A stretch of 64,000 nt of DNA, taken from NCBI GenBank assembly GCA_937912125.1, contig CALDOK010000193.1, forward strand, positions 17,060 to 81,059, read 5' to 3'. The notes below the pieces were generated by a model that was not told the origin of the DNA, made no database searches, and worked only from the letters and a program-made list of their open reading frames with translations. The stretch is from an uncultured Pseudomonadota bacterium (GTDB lineage: Bacteria; Myxococcota_A; UBA796; JAFGLY01). The translations under genes and the position numbers were made by a program. Below, one piece after another: positions 39,275 through 48,102 of this stretch. Within the stretch, counting starts at the first letter, position 1. The number at the start of each line of letters is the position of its first letter.

Positions 39275-40489
39275 CTAGGCCTCCTGCTTCCAGTTGTCGG
39301 CCAGCAGGCCGGTGGCGATGGCGAGCTTGACGGTGTGCAGCGCACGCTTGACCACGGGGGGATCGATCATCTTGGAGCCCAGGCTGACCACGCCCAGGCC
39401 GCGGGCCGTGGCGTCGTCGAAGGCCAGCACGATCTTGCGGGCCTTGTCGATCTCGGCGGTGGCCGGGGCGAACTCCTGGTTGACCACGGGGATCTGGCGG
39501 GGGTGGATGCAGCCCTTGCCGTCGAAGCCCAGGGCCTTGGCCTCGCGCACACTGGCGCGCAGCCCGTCTTCGTCGCCCACGTCGGAGAACACGGTGTCGA
39601 TGGGCTGGACCCGGGCGGCCCGGGCAGCGTTGACCAACATCCCGCGCATCCAGACGGACTCGGTGCCCTCCTTGGTGCGCTGCACGCCGATGTCGGCGGT
39701 GTAGTCCTCGAGACCCAGGGCCAGCGAGTTGACGAAGGGGCAGGCCTCGGCGATCTCGAGGGCCTTGAGCGTACCGCGGGCGCTCTCGATGATGGGCATG
39801 AGCCACACCGGCTCTGTGATGCCCAGGCGGTCGCAGATCTCGCCGATGCGAGCATCGACGGCCAGGACCTCTTCCGCGCTCTCCACCTTGGGGATCAAGA
39901 TCAGCTGCACACCGTGGGGCACGATCCACTCGAGGTCCTCGAGGCCGCGCTCGCCCTGGTTGATGCGCACCATCAGCTCGGCGCCGCCGAAGTCGATGAC
40001 CCGCAGGGCGTTGCGGATGACACAGCGCGCGGCGTCCTTCTCGGCCGGGGCCACGGCGTCCTCGAGGTCGAGGATCACACCGTCGGCGCCGTACAGGCCG
40101 GCGTTGTACATGAGCTTGGGGGTGTTGCCCGGCAGGTACAGCCGGCTGCGGCGGAAGCGGTCCTTGGCCGAGGGGGCGATGGTGACCGTCTTCTCTGGCA
40201 GCAGCTGGGCCTCGAGGGTTCCCAGGGCGCGCCGCACCGCGGTCTCGAGGCGGGCGTCGATGACGAAGGGCAGGGCCCCGGCGTCCTCGACCTCCACCAT
40301 GCCGTGCTCGATGCCCAGGATGGCCAGCCCCGCCAGCACCTGCTGACGGATGGACTCGCCATACATGGACGCGACCTTGGACTTCACCTGCAGCTCGATG
40401 CCACCGTCGCTGCGGGGCTCGAACGCAATCCAGCAGTCGGAACGGACCTGACCGCCGCGCGTACCTGCTTCGCCTCGGGCTTGGCTCAT
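39275..40489 (-). CDS. citE: Citrate lyase: CitD-like acyl carrier domain fused to CitE beta subunit
   Basis: N-term RSDCWIAFEPRSDGGIELQVKSKVASMYGESIRQQVLAGLAILGIEHGMVEVEDAGALPFVIDARLETAVRRAL (CitD-like); then RSRLYLPGNTPKLM...GVILDLEDAVAPAEKDAAR (CitE). Confidence 0.9.
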   Translation of the reverse strand: MSQARGEAGTRGGQVRSDCWIAFEPRSDGGIELQVKSKVASMYGESIRQQVLAGLAILGIEHGMVEVEDAGALPFVIDARLETAVRRALGTLEAQLLPEKTVTIAPSAKDRFRRSRLYLPGNTPKLMYNAGLYGADGVILDLEDAVAPAEKDAARCVIRNALRVIDFGGAELMVRINQGERGLEDLEWIVPHGVQLILIPKVESAEEVLAVDARIGEICDRLGITEPVWLMPIIESARGTLKALEIAEACPFVNSLALGLEDYTADIGVQRTKEGTESVWMRGMLVNAARAARVQPIDTVFSDVGDEDGLRASVREAKALGFDGKGCIHPRQIPVVNQEFAPATAEIDKARKIVLAFDDATARGLGVVSLGSKMIDPPVVKRALHTVKLAIATGLLADNWKQEA

Positions 40490-40707
40490 GCTGTTCTCTC
40501 CTGGGGTTCGGGCCGAAACAAGACCCAGTGGTTCCCGATGCATCACACGAGCCCGCAGGCCGTGCAATGGCCGGCGTCATGGTCTGGAACGAGGTGCGAG
40601 TTCGTGGCCGCAAAGGCGGGGGCCGGCGGGCCTGCGACGAGCTCAGGAAGCGGGCAGGACCCAAGCCCCTTGGCGCCTGGTTCGGGCGAGGGAGTAGGAT
40701 GTGCCCC

Positions 40708-42642
40708 ATGCACCGCGTCCTCCCTCTGCTGTCCCTCCTCGCCGCCTGCCGCCCCCTGGGCATCGCGCTGCCCACGGACAGCCCACCACCCGGTGACAGC
40801 CTGGCCACCGATGACAGTGGGGGCGACACCACCATCATCACCGACACCATGACGGTGGAGTTCAGTGTCAAGCGAGGCTTCTACGACGCGCCCTTCGCCC
40901 TGGATCTGTCCACCACCGAGCCGGGCGCAACCATCCACTGGACCACCGACGGCAGCGATCCCGCGGCGTCGGATCGGGCCTTCCAGGGGAGCAGCCCCGC
41001 CACCCTCACGGTGGACCCTGCCAGCGACGACGGCCGCGACCCTGTCCCCGGCTTCGTGGTGCGGGCCTACGCCAGCAAGGACGGCCGCGCCGACGGCCGC
41101 GTGGGCACCCACAGCTACCTGTTCGCAGGCCAGGTCGCGGCCCTGTCCCCCGACGGCCGGGCCCCCGGACCGGGCTGGCCCGACCCCTACTACACCGACA
41201 GCAGCACCGACTCGAGCCAGGCCATGGACTACGGCATGGACCCGGACGTCTACGGGGACCCCGACTACGCCAGCCTCATCGAGCCCGCCCTGCTGGCCAT
41301 CCCCACCATCTCCCTGGTGACCGATCTCGAGCACCTGTTCGACCCCCGGACCGGCATCTACGTCAACGCCATGGAGCACGGGGACGCCTGGGAGCGGCCG
41401 GTGTCGGTGGAGCTGCTGGACCCCACCGGCGCCGAGGGCTTCCAGATCGACGCGGGCCTGCGCATGCGGGGTGGCTGGAGTCGCTATTCCCACTGCCCCA
41501 AGCGGGCCTGGCGCCTGTTCTTCCGCAGCGAGTACGGGGCCACCAAGCTCGAGTTCCCGCTGTTTGGCGACGAGGGTGCCGACGAGTTCGACACCGTCGA
41601 TCTGCGCACGGCCCAGAACTACTCATGGAGCTTCAAGACCGACAACGGCGAAGAGAACACGATGGTCAGGGACGTGTTCTCCCGGGATCTACAGCGGGAC
41701 CTGGGCCGCCCCTACACCCGCAGCCGCTACTACCACCTGTACCTGGACGGGGTGTACTGGGGCCTGTACCAGAGCCAGGAGCGGGCCGAGGCCAGCTTCG
41801 CCACCACCTACCTGGGGGGCGACAAGGACGACTACGACGTGATCAAGGTCGAGGGCGAGGACCCCACGGCCCGGATCATCGAGGCCACCGATGGCAGCAC
41901 CGAGGTCTGGGAGCAGATCTGGGAGCGCTGCCGCACGGGCTTCGCCACCGACGCGGCCTACCAGGCCCTGCAAGGCAACGGCCCCGACGGCGCGCCCGAT
42001 CCCACGCTGCCCGTGCTGGTCGATGTGGACAACCTCATCGACTACATGCTGGTCATCTTCTGGACGGGCAACTTCGACGCACCCACCGGGTCCTTCACGG
42101 GCAACAAGGAGCCCAACAACTTCTACGCCATCCGCAGCCGGGTGGATTCGGAGCAGGGCTTCACCTTCTACGCCCACGACTCGGAGCACTCGCTGCTGTA
42201 CCAGGCGTGGTCGCCCGGGATCGGTGTGCGGGAGGACCGGGTCAACCTGGGCACCCGCGGGGATGCCTACCAGATGTCGGTCAGCGGCTTCCCCTACTTC
42301 CAGCCCCAGTGGTTGCACCACAAGCTCACGGCCCACCCCGACTATCGCGCCCGCTTCGCCGCTCGGGCCGCCGTGCTGCTGCAGGGAGACGGCCCCCTGA
42401 CCGGCCTGGCTACCGCCGCCCTGTTCCAGGCCCGCGCCGATGAGATCGAGCTGGCCATCGTGGCGGAGTCGGCCCGCTGGGGCGACGCCAAGCACATCAG
42501 CCTGGCGGGGGGTCGCACCTGGCGCACCCGGGACGACGACTGGGAGCCCGCGGTGACCAGGGTGGTGGAGCAGTGGTGCCCGGCCCGCACCGCCATCGTC
42601 ATCGAGCAGCTGCGCCGGGCCGGGCTGTGGGTCGAGGAGTGA
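40708..42642 (+). CDS. CotH kinase lipoprotein with N-terminal chitobiase/CBM-like domain
   Basis: TTEPGATIHWTTDGSDP; GFQIDAGLRMRGGWSR...KRAWRLFFRSEYG, YYHLYLDGVYWGLYQSQER. Confidence 0.85.
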   Translation: MHRVLPLLSLLAACRPLGIALPTDSPPPGDSLATDDSGGDTTIITDTMTVEFSVKRGFYDAPFALDLSTTEPGATIHWTTDGSDPAASDRAFQGSSPATLTVDPASDDGRDPVPGFVVRAYASKDGRADGRVGTHSYLFAGQVAALSPDGRAPGPGWPDPYYTDSSTDSSQAMDYGMDPDVYGDPDYASLIEPALLAIPTISLVTDLEHLFDPRTGIYVNAMEHGDAWERPVSVELLDPTGAEGFQIDAGLRMRGGWSRYSHCPKRAWRLFFRSEYGATKLEFPLFGDEGADEFDTVDLRTAQNYSWSFKTDNGEENTMVRDVFSRDLQRDLGRPYTRSRYYHLYLDGVYWGLYQSQERAEASFATTYLGGDKDDYDVIKVEGEDPTARIIEATDGSTEVWEQIWERCRTGFATDAAYQALQGNGPDGAPDPTLPVLVDVDNLIDYMLVIFWTGNFDAPTGSFTGNKEPNNFYAIRSRVDSEQGFTFYAHDSEHSLLYQAWSPGIGVREDRVNLGTRGDAYQMSVSGFPYFQPQWLHHKLTAHPDYRARFAARAAVLLQGDGPLTGLATAALFQARADEIELAIVAESARWGDAKHISLAGGRTWRTRDDDWEPAVTRVVEQWCPARTAIVIEQLRRAGLWVEE

Positions 42643-42655
42643 GCCGGCGAGGCCG

Positions 42656-43132
42656 CTACACGCCCATGCTCACCCGACCCACCGCGTCAGCGCGGCCCTC
42701 GGCCTGGAGCCCATCGGCCAGCTTGCGGTCCCAGTAGCGCAGGTGCTGGGCGAACCAGTCGCTCAGCAAGAAGTGCAGGCGGAGCTGGGAGGCTCGAGTG
42801 GAGCCGTCCTTTCGAACCTGGACGCGCAGCTGCTCGAGCTCGGCCCGGAAGCGACGGTGCTGAGCCTGGTGCTGCTCGAGGCCGGGGAGCATGACCGCAC
42901 GCATGGCCGCCTCTTCGGCCGCGAAGTGCTCGCGCACGTAGCCAGCCAAGAAGCGCAGGCCGTGACGGAAGGCCCGGGCCTCGTCAGCCGCACTGTCCGG
43001 AGACAAGATGCGATCGCCCCAGGCGTACAGATCGCGGTGCTGCCGATCGATCTCGGCGTTTCCCGTGAGCAGGTCGTCGGTCAGCTCGAGGCGCAACACA
43101 TGGGCTCCAGACCAGGCGGTCCCTGACAACAT
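42656..43132 (-). CDS. Bacteriohemerythrin-like protein
   Basis: GNAEIDRQHRDLY, HFAAEEAAM, HQAQHRRF, LSDWFAQHLRYWDR iron-ligand pattern. Confidence 0.88.
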   Translation of the reverse strand: MLSGTAWSGAHVLRLELTDDLLTGNAEIDRQHRDLYAWGDRILSPDSAADEARAFRHGLRFLAGYVREHFAAEEAAMRAVMLPGLEQHQAQHRRFRAELEQLRVQVRKDGSTRASQLRLHFLLSDWFAQHLRYWDRKLADGLQAEGRADAVGRVSMGV

Positions 43133-43225
43133 AGCCGAACCACGATTGTCGGCGACGCTGAAGGATCCCCACGCTGGGCACACCCAGCCCTCGAGCGCCC
43201 ACCCTGCGGGCTGCGAGGAGCGACC

Positions 43226-43873
43226 ATGAGACGGATGATCCTGAGCGCTGCGCTGGCCCTGCCGAGCCTGGCTGCGGCCGAGGACGGACCTGGCAGCTGG
43301 GCGGTGGGCCTGGGCACCCGGGACTCCGTGACCGAGCCGGGCCACGCGGAGGGCGTCCGGGCCATCGCCCGCCACGCCTGGGCGAGCTGGGCCGTGGAGC
43401 TGGCCCTCTACGCCACCCCGAACAGCAACCGGACCTGGCGCCACGACGACCCCCTGGACGCCGACCCCTACATCGAGAACTACATCGATCTGGACAAGCT
43501 GAGCGGCGCTCTGCTGCTGGACTGGGGCGCAGGCTGGGACCCCGCAGGGTCACGCCTGCAGCTGCGACCCCACGCCTTGGCCGGCGTCGAAGCCCGGCGC
43601 ACCGTGCGGCGCTACCCCTACTCCCTGCTCTGCACGGACCTGCCCCTGAGCACCATCGCCATCGAGCCCTCGCCGGAGTGGGCCTTCGGGCCCGACCTGG
43701 GGGTGGGGCTGACCCTGCACGCCGGCCCCAGGGTGGGCCTGCGCCTGACCGCCATGGACCGGATGCGCGTGAGCGTCCAGCAGCGCTGGCTGTCCAGCGA
43801 CGTCATCGGCAACCCCTACCTGCAGACCCTGCACGACCTGACGGCCAGCGCAGACCTGATCGTGAGCTTCTGA
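43226..43873 (+). CDS. Outer-membrane beta-barrel-like protein
   Basis: Signal peptide MRRMILSAALALPSLAAAE, alternating beta pattern ending LIVSF. Confidence 0.65.
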   Translation: MRRMILSAALALPSLAAAEDGPGSWAVGLGTRDSVTEPGHAEGVRAIARHAWASWAVELALYATPNSNRTWRHDDPLDADPYIENYIDLDKLSGALLLDWGAGWDPAGSRLQLRPHALAGVEARRTVRRYPYSLLCTDLPLSTIAIEPSPEWAFGPDLGVGLTLHAGPRVGLRLTAMDRMRVSVQQRWLSSDVIGNPYLQTLHDLTASADLIVSF

Positions 43874-43892
43874 GTCGGCTACGGTGGAGATG

Positions 43893-45011
43893 ATGCGCGC
43901 TGTGAACCTCACTCTGCTGCTGCTGGCCCTGCTGTGGGCAGCCCCAGCCCAGGCCCTGGACTGGTGGGTGGAGGACCAAGCGCAAGCCCAGGCCCTCGAA
44001 GATGCGCTGGCGCAGCTGTGGCCCGAACACAGGGTGGTGGTCCGGCAGGGCGCGCCGCCGGTAGAGGGCGACGCGGTGTGGGTGGAGTCGGGCACCCTGG
44101 TGCTGCGGCACGATGGCGGCACCAGGCGGGCAGAGCAGCTAGGCGAGCTCAGCACCAGGGTGGTGCTGGTGCGCTCGTGGATGGAGGCGGGGTTGGTTCT
44201 GCCGCCGCCACCCCCACCCCCGCACCCAAGGGAGGCCCACAGCTCATGGGCTCCCCACGCCCTGCACGCAGCTCACCTGCTGCCAGGGGCGGGGGCCGGC
44301 CAGGGCGCCGAGCTGGCGGTGAGTGCCGTCGGCACGGGTACCTTGGACACCGACCCCCTGGAGGGCGCCGCCCGAGGCTACGCGCCCGTGGTCTCGGCGG
44401 CCGCGGGCTTCTGGCGGCTGCGGACCAACGCCACCGTGTGGAACCTGTGGGAGCCAGCGCGCACCCACCGTCCCATGGGGGTCGCGGGCGTGTCCGTGCT
44501 GGTCGTGGAACGGGATCGCTGGCGCATGGCGCCCTGGGTGGGGGCCGCGGGGGGCTGGAAGCGCGAGAACGGCACCGTCACCAGCGACCCTGGCCAGCCC
44601 AGCTCCGCCTTCTCGGCGGCGGCGAGTCAAGGCCTTGGTGGTGTCGTGGGCACCGGCGTAGCCCTGGAGGTCAGCGGCGACCGCTTCGCCTGGGACCTCT
44701 CCCTGCCCATCGCTGGCTGGATGGTCTGGCAGACGGACCCCGATCCTCGCCTCACGAGCCTCTCAGGCCCGGCCTGGAAGCCAGCCCTGCTCCTCCCCTA
44801 CCCGGAGGCCGGCATCTCCTGGCGCCTCACCGATGCCGACACCATGCGCTTCGGCCTGCTGGCCTCGGTGCCCAGCATTCGCTGGCGCCATGACCAGGAC
44901 CACGCCTTCTTCGAGATCAGCGCCGCCACCAGCATCGGCCTGGGCCAACTGGGCGACGGAGACCTGCTGCTGGGCGGGGCCGTGCAGGGCCGGGTGGGGG
45001 TGCAGCTGTGA
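43893..45011 (+). CDS. Secreted/outer-membrane protein, hypothetical
   Basis: Signal MRAVNLTLLLLALLWAAPAQA; beta-rich C-terminus; GTGA overlap with next gene. Confidence 0.65.
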   Translation: MRAVNLTLLLLALLWAAPAQALDWWVEDQAQAQALEDALAQLWPEHRVVVRQGAPPVEGDAVWVESGTLVLRHDGGTRRAEQLGELSTRVVLVRSWMEAGLVLPPPPPPPHPREAHSSWAPHALHAAHLLPGAGAGQGAELAVSAVGTGTLDTDPLEGAARGYAPVVSAAAGFWRLRTNATVWNLWEPARTHRPMGVAGVSVLVVERDRWRMAPWVGAAGGWKRENGTVTSDPGQPSSAFSAAASQGLGGVVGTGVALEVSGDRFAWDLSLPIAGWMVWQTDPDPRLTSLSGPAWKPALLLPYPEAGISWRLTDADTMRFGLLASVPSIRWRHDQDHAFFEISAATSIGLGQLGDGDLLLGGAVQGRVGVQL

Positions 45012-45601
45012 CCGACCGTGACCTGATCGCGGGCCTGCGCGCGGGGGAACTCTGGGCGGTCGACCGCCTGTACCGGGACAACGCTCCACGGGTGCTGGGC
45101 TGGTGCATCCGGCTGGGCGGCCCGAGCCTGGACCCCGAAGATCTGGCCCAGCAGGTCTTCGAGACCGCCATCACCTCCTGCGGCCGCTTCCGGGGCGACT
45201 CGTCATTGTCCACCTGGCTGTTCGGCATCACCCGCAACAGCATCCGCAACGCCCGCCGCCGGGCCGCCCTGCGCCGCTTCGTGGGCATGGACGCCATCCC
45301 CGAGCCCCGGGACCGCGGCCCGGACACCGAGGGCCGCGCGGTGCAGAACGAGCGCCGCCGGGCCGTGCAGGCCGCCCTCGAAGATCTGAAGACCGCTCAG
45401 CGCGAGGTGCTGGTGCTCGCGGATCTCGAAGGCCGCACCGCCCCCGAGGTGGCCGCCATGCTGGGCATCCCAGCGGGCACCGTCTACTCCCGCCTGCACC
45501 ACGCGCGCCGGGCCTTCGCCACCGCGCTCGAGGCCCGCGGTCTGCCAGCCGGAGAGGAGCCCGAGGAGGGCACCGTCATCCCCCTGCGGAGGGCACCGTG
45601 A
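45008..45601 (+). CDS. ECF RNA polymerase sigma factor
   Basis: DLAQQVFETAI...STWLFGITRNSIRN; PEVAAMLGIPAGTVYSRLHHARRAF. Confidence 0.92.
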   Translation: MTDRDLIAGLRAGELWAVDRLYRDNAPRVLGWCIRLGGPSLDPEDLAQQVFETAITSCGRFRGDSSLSTWLFGITRNSIRNARRRAALRRFVGMDAIPEPRDRGPDTEGRAVQNERRRAVQAALEDLKTAQREVLVLADLEGRTAPEVAAMLGIPAGTVYSRLHHARRAFATALEARGLPAGEEPEEGTVIPLRRAP

Positions 45602-46782
45602 GCCGCTGGCCCCCCCACCTGACCGACGCCCTCGAGCCCCGGCCCGAGGAGCTCGCGGGCCTCATGCCCCCCGCGGCGCCCCGCTGGTGCGCCGACGCCA
45701 CATCTCCCAGCGATGCCGAGCTGGGCCGCCTGCTGGCCCACGCCAGCCGACTCCCCGCCCGCAGGCGCCGACCCAACCGCGCCCTGGCCTGGGGCCTGGC
45801 CGCGGCCGTGACACTGCTGGCCGTGCTGCACCTGATCCCGCTCCCCAGCGACCCCGAGCCCTCCGCCCTGGTAGACGACAGCGCGCTGCACTTCGGACCC
45901 TCCATCACCGTCCGCGGCGACGGCGAGATCCAGGTCATCCGCACGGACGCCGACGGCACCGAGCTGGCCCTGCTGGCAGGCCGCGCCACCTTCGAGGTGG
46001 ACCCCACAGGCGAACAACGACACCTCGAGGTGCGCGCGGGCGATGTGCGGGTGGAGGTCACCGGCACCCGCTTCACCGTGGCCCTCGAGGGGGACCGAGT
46101 GAGCGTGGAGGTGCTGCGGGGGTCGGTGCAGATCCACCGCCCTGGCGACAGCCTGGGCCTGCACGCCGGTGAGCGCTGGAGTGGCCTGGCGCAGCCCACC
46201 GAGCAGGCCGCCGCGACGCCCACAGGACCCGAGGTCCGGGAACCGGACGCCGGGGCTCGAGCCCCGCGCACCGCACCCCGAGCCCCGACCACCGAAGGCC
46301 CCCCACCGCGCGCCGAGACCCCTGCACCGAGCACCGAGCAGCCGGCCCCTGCCGAGATCGGCTCGGCCGCACCCACCGCCCTCAGTGGCCGCACGGCCGC
46401 CGAAGCCTGGGCCGCCCTGCTGGCCAAGCGGGCGGCAGGGGCCGAGCCCGAGGCGCAGCTGGCGGCCCTGGATCGTTTCCTGGCAGAACACCAGGACCCC
46501 GTGCTGGAGACGGAGGCCAGCGCCCTGCGCCTTGGCCTGCTGGCCCAACAGCTGCCCGGCGAAGAGGTCCTGCCGGAGCTGGACACCTGGCTGGCGGGGC
46601 ACCCCGATCATGCCCGCAGCCTCGAGCTCGAGCTGCTGCGCGCCACGGTGGCCCGTGAGCAGCTGGGGGACTGTGGCCTGGCTCTGTCCTCGTACACGCG
46701 GGTGGCTCGGGAAGCCACGGGTACCCTGCAAGCCACCGCTCAGGCCTGGGCCGACTACTGTCGCGAGCGAAGCTCCCGCTAG
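45598..46782 (+). CDS. FecR-domain anti-sigma-like membrane protein
   Basis: One TM AWGLAAAVTLLAVLHLI; ATFEVDPTGEQRHLEVRAGDVRVEVTGTRFTV...VSVEVLRGSVQI; GTGA overlap with sigma gene. Confidence 0.85.
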   Translation: MSRWPPHLTDALEPRPEELAGLMPPAAPRWCADATSPSDAELGRLLAHASRLPARRRRPNRALAWGLAAAVTLLAVLHLIPLPSDPEPSALVDDSALHFGPSITVRGDGEIQVIRTDADGTELALLAGRATFEVDPTGEQRHLEVRAGDVRVEVTGTRFTVALEGDRVSVEVLRGSVQIHRPGDSLGLHAGERWSGLAQPTEQAAATPTGPEVREPDAGARAPRTAPRAPTTEGPPPRAETPAPSTEQPAPAEIGSAAPTALSGRTAAEAWAALLAKRAAGAEPEAQLAALDRFLAEHQDPVLETEASALRLGLLAQQLPGEEVLPELDTWLAGHPDHARSLELELLRATVAREQLGDCGLALSSYTRVAREATGTLQATAQAWADYCRERSSR

Positions 46783-47026
46783 CTCGTCCGCCGGGTGCTC
46801 CACCCCAGCGAAGCAACCCGGGGACGACCCAAGGTCGCGGGCCACTTGGTTCGTCTGGACCGGCGCTCCCCAGCACCGCCGGTTCGGCGTCGCTCGAGCC
46901 GATGGAGCCCAAGAGTCGAGCCGCCTCCCCCTTTGACGATAGGATTGCCCCAGCGCCGCCACCGGAGCCCCCATCGCCCCCACTCGCCACACCCTGCGCC
47001 ACCTCTCGCTGCTCGGCATCCTGGGC

Positions 47027-48100
47027 GTGCTGGCCTGCGCCCCACCCGAGCACGGCTCCACAGACGGCGCCCCAGACGCCGCGGTCCAGCAAGAGAACGA
47101 CGCCGAGGACGCCACACCGCGGACCCCCCAGAGCGACCCGCGCCTCTCCACGCGCAAGCCCCTGGTACCCGGACCCCGCCCCATCGCCACAGGCGGGCGG
47201 GCCGTGGACCAGCTGACCTGGGCGGGCGGCCGCTTGGTGGGCGCGGACAGCCAGGGGGACAGCTCGGTGCTGCTGGTATGGGACGACCCGGAGCAGGTGC
47301 CGCGGGAGCTGACCCGCATCCCCGGCCGAGTGCAGGGCCTGGCCGCCGCCCCCGACGGCCGCCGGGTGGCCATCGAGGCCGCCTACCCCAGCGACCCCGC
47401 GGTCTGGTCCCTGGACGACCCCGCCTCGTTGGTGGTGCTCGATCTGGACAGCGGGCGCGTGCGCACCCTGGTGGGCGCCACCCGGGGCGCCGGGCTTCGC
47501 GGGGCCCGCTGGTCCCCGGACAGCACCCAGCTGGCCATCCTCGGCCTCGAGGAGACCCAGGACGAGTCTCGGCGCGCCGTGGTGCGGATCCTGGACGCCA
47601 ACGCGGGCACCACGGTGGCCAAGACCGACCCGGCCCTCCGCCTCGAGCCCCAGCGCTGGTCCCGCGACGGTCTGCTGCTCCGGCGCCTGGACCCCATGGG
47701 TGGCGCCGGCGGCCCACCCTACCGCTGGCGTCCGGGCAAGGGCGAACCCCAGCCCACCGACCCGGTCCGCTGGCCCAGTCCCGACGGGCGCTTCTGGGTG
47801 GAGGCGACCCCCGCTGGCCTGCTGGTGCGCCAGGGGAAGGGCCGGTCGCGGGCCTTCGAGCCGGGCAGCCCCCAGGACGCCGAAGCCCTCGAGGCCTGGG
47901 CCCGTAGCGCCCAGCCCGCCTGGTGCGGCACCCACCACCTCGCCATCCAGGTGGCCGACGAGGTGCTGGCCCTCGACCTGTCCACCATGAGCTGGCGCCC
48001 CCTGGCCCCGGTGGGCGCTGGCCTGCCCCGGGCCGACCGCAGCGGCCACCGCTTGATCCTCCAGGCCGGGGCCGACCCCTGGTGGGGCTGGGCGCCCTGA
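47027..48100 (+). CDS. TolB/WD40-like beta-propeller lipoprotein; start uncertain
   Basis: VLACAPPEHG lipobox; ARWSPDSTQLAILG, WSRDGLLLRR repeats; signal sequence extends upstream of the first canonical start. Confidence 0.65.
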   Translation: MLACAPPEHGSTDGAPDAAVQQENDAEDATPRTPQSDPRLSTRKPLVPGPRPIATGGRAVDQLTWAGGRLVGADSQGDSSVLLVWDDPEQVPRELTRIPGRVQGLAAAPDGRRVAIEAAYPSDPAVWSLDDPASLVVLDLDSGRVRTLVGATRGAGLRGARWSPDSTQLAILGLEETQDESRRAVVRILDANAGTTVAKTDPALRLEPQRWSRDGLLLRRLDPMGGAGGPPYRWRPGKGEPQPTDPVRWPSPDGRFWVEATPAGLLVRQGKGRSRAFEPGSPQDAEALEAWARSAQPAWCGTHHLAIQVADEVLALDLSTMSWRPLAPVGAGLPRADRSGHRLILQAGADPWWGWAP

Positions 48101-48102
48101 TC

